A DNA stretch of 8,918 nt from the NCBI GenBank assembly GCA_029862285.1, contig JAOTXR010000056.1, positions 1-8,918 of the forward strand, given 5' to 3'. The position numbers and the translations under genes are program-made. The stretch is from Gammaproteobacteria bacterium (GTDB lineage: Bacteria; Pseudomonadota; Gammaproteobacteria; Steroidobacterales; JABDKV01). The notes beneath the pieces are model-generated. The model did not search any database, was not told where the DNA came from, and was given only the letters and a program-made list of their open reading frames with translations. Positions 6,727 to 8,918 of this stretch are shown in pieces (the first letter of the stretch is position 1; each line of letters opens with the position of its first letter).

Positions 6727-7904
6727 CAGGCCGCCTCCAGACAGAATTGCCCGATTAGCGTCTGCAACAAATGCAGCGTCGGTGCAATCGCGCTGAGCGG
6801 CAGATATTCGTCGGGTCGGTGCGCCTGGGCAATGTCACCGGGGCCGATAACAACGGTGTCCAGGCCCATGCCGGCAAGAAATGGCGCTTCTGTAGCAAAG
6901 CCGACAACCTGCGGTGTTTTGCCGGTATGTCGCGTGCACGCTTTGAGCAATTTTGAGTTCTCGGGCACTTCGAGGGCTTCAACGCCCTCAAAGAGCGTTT
7001 CGAACTCGATTTCGAGTCCGGTATCGACCAGGCTGTCGGTGACGGCAGCCTGGATTTCACGCCGGCTCGAGTCGATGTGCATGCCGGGGAGCAGCCGCAA
7101 GTCGAAATGCAATTCGCACATCGCGCAAACGCGGTTAGGGTTATCACCACCCTGGATATGGCCGAGATTTAACGTCGGAGCCGGCACATCAAAGCGTTCG
7201 TCATGGAAGCGTTGTGCCAGCTGTTGTCGCAGCGCTATCAGGCTTGCGATGACACGGTGCATACCGTCGATGGCGTTGACACCCGTGGCAGGGTTACTGG
7301 AGTGTGCCGCCTTACCGGTCAGGCGCACCGCATCCATGGTAATGCCCTTGTGTGCGCGCACCGGGCGCAGACCGGTGGGTTCGCCTATGACTGCATAGGC
7401 GCCCGGCAATCTGCCGGACTCGGCCAGCGCTCGTGCCCCGGACATCGAGCTTTCTTCGTCTGCTGTAGCCAGTAGCGTCAACGGTTGCCGCGGATCTCGA
7501 TCCAGACACGCCCGCACGGCTTCGATGGCGAGCGCGAAGAAACTCTTCATGTCGGCACTGCCAAGACCATAGATACGTTGGTCGCGTTCTTTCGCGCCGA
7601 AAGGGTCTGTCTGCCATTTTCCTTCGTCAAAAGGAACTGTGTCGGTGTGTCCGGCCAATACCAGACCGCCTGGGCCATCGCCGCGGGTGGCAATGAGGTT
7701 GAATTTGTCATGTGTTCCGGGAACTGAGCGGACGTCGATCCGAAAATCCAGGTCCTCCAGCCAAGACGCCAGCAGATTGCAAACGGCGAGGTTGCTGCTG
7801 TCAAATTCCGGGCTGACACTGCTGATCGAGGGTGTACCAATCAGCTCGCTGATCATCTGGCGCAGTTTTGGCGGCATGCGGTGATTCTGGACAGGCGCGG
7901 TCAT
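6726..7904 (-). CDS. argE: N-acetylornithine deacetylase (ArgE)
   Basis: A metal-dependent M20-family hydrolase that releases acetate from N2-acetyl-L-ornithine to give ornithine in arginine synthesis; cytoplasmic. From the chosen start it has 392 residues (E. coli ArgE: 383). The active-site set is complete: His86 and Asp88 in GHTDTVPFD, Asp118 in GLGSADMKSF, Glu150-Glu151 in ATADEESS, Glu175 in GEPTG and His362 in AHRPDEYL. Segments such as RPVRAHKG, HSSNPATGVNAI and PTLNLGHIQGGDNPNRVCA match the ArgE subgroup rather than the related DapE. The frame stays open back to 8036, but that would run antisense into ampD. Possible starts are 7925, 7904 and 7877; none has a clear Shine-Dalgarno, and 7904 is a compromise. 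Acetylcitrulline deacetylase is a less likely alternative. No other arginine genes are visible. It is divergent from ampD and translationally overlaps rsmE. Confidence 0.92.
   Translation of the reverse strand: MTAPVQNHRMPPKLRQMISELIGTPSISSVSPEFDSSNLAVCNLLASWLEDLDFRIDVRSVPGTHDKFNLIATRGDGPGGLVLAGHTDTVPFDEGKWQTDPFGAKERDQRIYGLGSADMKSFFALAIEAVRACLDRDPRQPLTLLATADEESSMSGARALAESGRLPGAYAVIGEPTGLRPVRAHKGITMDAVRLTGKAAHSSNPATGVNAIDGMHRVIASLIALRQQLAQRFHDERFDVPAPTLNLGHIQGGDNPNRVCAMCELHFDLRLLPGMHIDSSRREIQAAVTDSLVDTGLEIEFETLFEGVEALEVPENSKLLKACTRHTGKTPQVVGFATEAPFLAGMGLDTVVIGPGDIAQAHRPDEYLPLSAIAPTLHLLQTLIGQFCLEAA
6734..6738 (-). promoter_or_regulatory. Ribosome binding site of rsmE
   Basis: The minus strand reads GGAGG here, followed by seven bases and the ATG of rsmE. 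It lies inside the last codons of argE, which fixes the rsmE start and allows translation to re-initiate right after argE. Confidence 0.75.
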
Positions 7905-7978
7905 GGGCGCAAGCTTGCTGAGCATGAAATCAGGCCGCCAGGATGGTGTGACACGGCCCGGTGGTGCAAAATTCGCGC
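7905..7978. promoter_or_regulatory. Divergent argE/ampD intergenic region, presumed two-way promoter area
   Basis: This 74-base gap separates the chosen argE start from the ampD start, so promoters for both units should lie in or near it. I could not find a convincing pair of -35 and -10 boxes on either strand: GTGACA (7948-7953) and CAAAAT (7967-7972) are only 13 bases apart. The label rests on gene arrangement, not on a recognised motif. Confidence 0.35.
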
Positions 7979-8560
7979 ATGTCTTTGGATATCGATTCTG
8001 CCACTGGCCTGATCCGGCAGGCGCGACAGGTCGCATCGGTTAACTACGATGCACGTCCGAATGATTGCGCGCCGGAACTCATCGTCGTGCACGCGATCAG
8101 TCTGCCGCCGGGTGAATACGGTGGGCCATGGATCGATCACTTGTTCAGCAACACGATCGATCCGACGAAACATCCTTACTTTGCAGAGATTGCCGACCTG
8201 CGTGTCTCGGCACATGTGCTGATACGCCGCGACGGCGAACTCGTGCAGTACGTACCTCTCGATCAACGCGCCTGGCACGCCGGTGACTCCTGTCACGATG
8301 GTCGCGATGCTTGCAATGATTATTCTATTGGCATTGAATTGGAGGGTGATGACGATACGCCGTTCAGCGATGCGCAATACGAAAAGCTGAGTGAGCTTTG
8401 TGTCGTACTCGAGCAAACCTTTCCGGGGATTCGCTACGATCGCATTGTTGGTCACTGCGATATCGCACCCGAACGCAAAACAGACCCGGGTCCGAACTTC
8501 GACTGGCCGCGGCTTTCGGCTTTACTGGGTAACTCCGCTGGCAGCAAGGTGTTAGGATAA
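7979..8560 (+). CDS. ampD: 1,6-anhydro-N-acetylmuramyl-L-alanine amidase AmpD
   Basis: A zinc amidase of the N-acetylmuramoyl-L-alanine amidase (amidase_2/PGRP) fold. In the cytoplasm it cuts the peptide from 1,6-anhydro-MurNAc-peptides during cell-wall recycling; in species with AmpR-controlled beta-lactamase it thereby keeps ampC off. The 193-residue product is close to the family length (about 185). Zinc ligands are His38 (VVHAISLPPG), His159 (GHCDIAP) and Asp169 (KTDPGP); catalytic Glu120 (SIGIELEG) and Lys167 are also present. Other strong family blocks are GGPWIDHLF, FAEIADLRVSAH and QRAWHAG. I prefer the ATG at 7979 because family similarity begins shortly after it; a GTG at 7961 would add six residues. 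There is only a weak GGTGG upstream. The lack of a signal peptide fits AmpD rather than the exported AmiD. Followed by ampE, the usual partner. Confidence 0.96.
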   Translation: MSLDIDSATGLIRQARQVASVNYDARPNDCAPELIVVHAISLPPGEYGGPWIDHLFSNTIDPTKHPYFAEIADLRVSAHVLIRRDGELVQYVPLDQRAWHAGDSCHDGRDACNDYSIGIELEGDDDTPFSDAQYEKLSELCVVLEQTFPGIRYDRIVGHCDIAPERKTDPGPNFDWPRLSALLGNSAGSKVLG

Positions 8561-8564
8561 TCGC

Positions 8565-8627
8565 ATGTTGTTGATGGTAAGGGAGATTTACCGTTTGGTG
8601 CCGGGCCGCCCAGGTGGTTGTCGATGA
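8565..8627 (+). CDS. Possible 20-codon leader ORF before ampE
   Basis: A short frame runs from an ATG at 8565 to a TGA at 8625-8627. An AGGA (8554-8557) lies seven bases before its ATG, which is a good ribosome binding site, and its stop overlaps the ampE ATG in the ATGA arrangement common in coupled genes. The encoded peptide begins MLLMVREIYRL and ends in a Gly/Arg/Pro-rich stretch; I do not recognise it. It could be a translated leader that feeds ribosomes to ampE, or an accident of a 63-base spacer. It is in a different frame from both ampD and ampE, so it is not a missed N-terminus of ampE. Confidence 0.3.
   Translation: MLLMVREIYRLVPGRPGGCR
8612..8617 (+). promoter_or_regulatory. Ribosome binding site of ampE
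   Basis: AGGTGG lies six bases before the ATG at 8624. It supports that start over upstream in-frame codons such as TTG at 8618; the frame is open back to the ampD stop but carries no other ATG. Confidence 0.6.
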
Positions 8628-8918
8628 ACCTGCTGGCGCTGGGTTTGGGCCTGTTTGCCGAACGATTCCTGACGCATTTGTTTCACCTGCGCGAACCGCG
8701 CTGGCTGGATCAGTACTTTGATCGGGGATTGCGGTTGCTGGGTGACGGTTGGCTCAGCAAAATTGGCGCGATTCTCATCGTGCTTGTGCCAGTAGTTCCT
8801 GTTGCCGCTTTCGCGATAGTTTTTCGTGACACTCTGCTTGGATTGCCCTACCTGGCTTTTGCGGTATTCATGTTGTTGTTTTCCCTTGGGCCACGCGATC
8901 TGGAGGACGAAGTCGACG
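8624..8918 (+). CDS. ampE: AmpE family inner-membrane protein, N-terminal part (3' end outside window)
   Basis: 98 codons are visible before the window ends. The start MNLLALGLGLFAERF, with its Glu13-Arg14 pair, resembles the AmpE N-terminus, and the visible part ends with LGPRDLEDEVD (88-98), a block I associate with AmpE proteins. Two hydrophobic stretches, about 47-66 (with several Val and Pro) and 70-88, look like membrane segments; full-length AmpE is about 280 residues with several such segments. AmpE is an integral inner-membrane protein encoded with AmpD and historically linked to sensing in beta-lactamase induction, but its biochemical activity is not firmly settled. It lies 63 bp after ampD on the same strand, so cotranscription is likely. 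The assignment rests on synteny plus N-terminal similarity. Confidence 0.85.
   Translation, partial: MNLLALGLGLFAERFLTHLFHLREPRWLDQYFDRGLRLLGDGWLSKIGAILIVLVPVVPVAAFAIVFRDTLLGLPYLAFAVFMLLFSLGPRDLEDEVD

Noticed and set aside
6520..7398. 292-codon plus-strand open frame opposite rsmE and argE
   Set aside because: It is antisense to two genes with complete catalytic motifs; the Ser/Arg-rich product looks like a frame shadow.
7948..7972. GTGACA and CAAAAT as -35/-10 boxes for ampD
   Set aside because: The spacing is only 13 bases and transcription would start inside the ampD coding region.
7901..8455. 184-codon minus-strand open frame opposite ampD
   Set aside because: It is antisense to ampD, whose zinc ligands and family blocks are all present, and it overlaps the argE start as well.

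Overview
The window looks like ordinary chromosome from a free-living gammaproteobacterium. The DNA is GC-rich by eye, the genes are tightly packed with 1-bp overlaps, and every recognised gene belongs to a family typical of that class: Pil-Chp type IV pilus chemosensing, RsmE, ArgE and AmpD-AmpE. ChpA-type kinases and an AmpD-AmpE pair together argue for Gammaproteobacteria. The sequence alone does not give a genus. No mobile element, CRISPR array, tRNA or rRNA was seen.

Bases 1-5965, + strand: the distal end of a Pil-Chp operon. It opens inside the cytoplasmic signalling domain of the pilus chemoreceptor PilJ (5' end outside the window). It continues 9 bp later with chpA, a 1696-residue hybrid kinase with several HPt modules, a CheA core and a C-terminal receiver. 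It ends with chpC, a CheW-like adaptor whose ATG shares one base with the chpA stop. No methyltransferase (PilK) or methylesterase (ChpB) gene lies between pilJ and chpC. Signal should pass from surface-sensing PilJ, through CheW-type adaptors, to ChpA, and then to response regulators encoded elsewhere that control pilus extension, retraction and often cAMP.

Bases 5957-5982: a small interrupted inverted repeat sits at the chpC/rsmE convergent junction.

Bases 5974-7904, - strand: a two-gene unit, argE (N-acetylornithine deacetylase) followed by rsmE (16S rRNA m3U1498 methyltransferase). The argE stop and rsmE start overlap by one base.

Bases 7979-8918, + strand: ampD (cytoplasmic anhydro-muramyl-peptide amidase of peptidoglycan recycling) is divergent from argE and is followed by the first 98 codons of ampE, a membrane protein cut by the window end. 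The 63 bp between ampD and ampE hold a possible 20-codon leader ORF with its own ribosome binding site.

No gene-free stretch reaches 300 bp. I do not see a new system. The points most worth a second look are the short ChpA with two HPt-like modules lacking histidine, the absence of adaptation genes, and the possible leader ORF before ampE.
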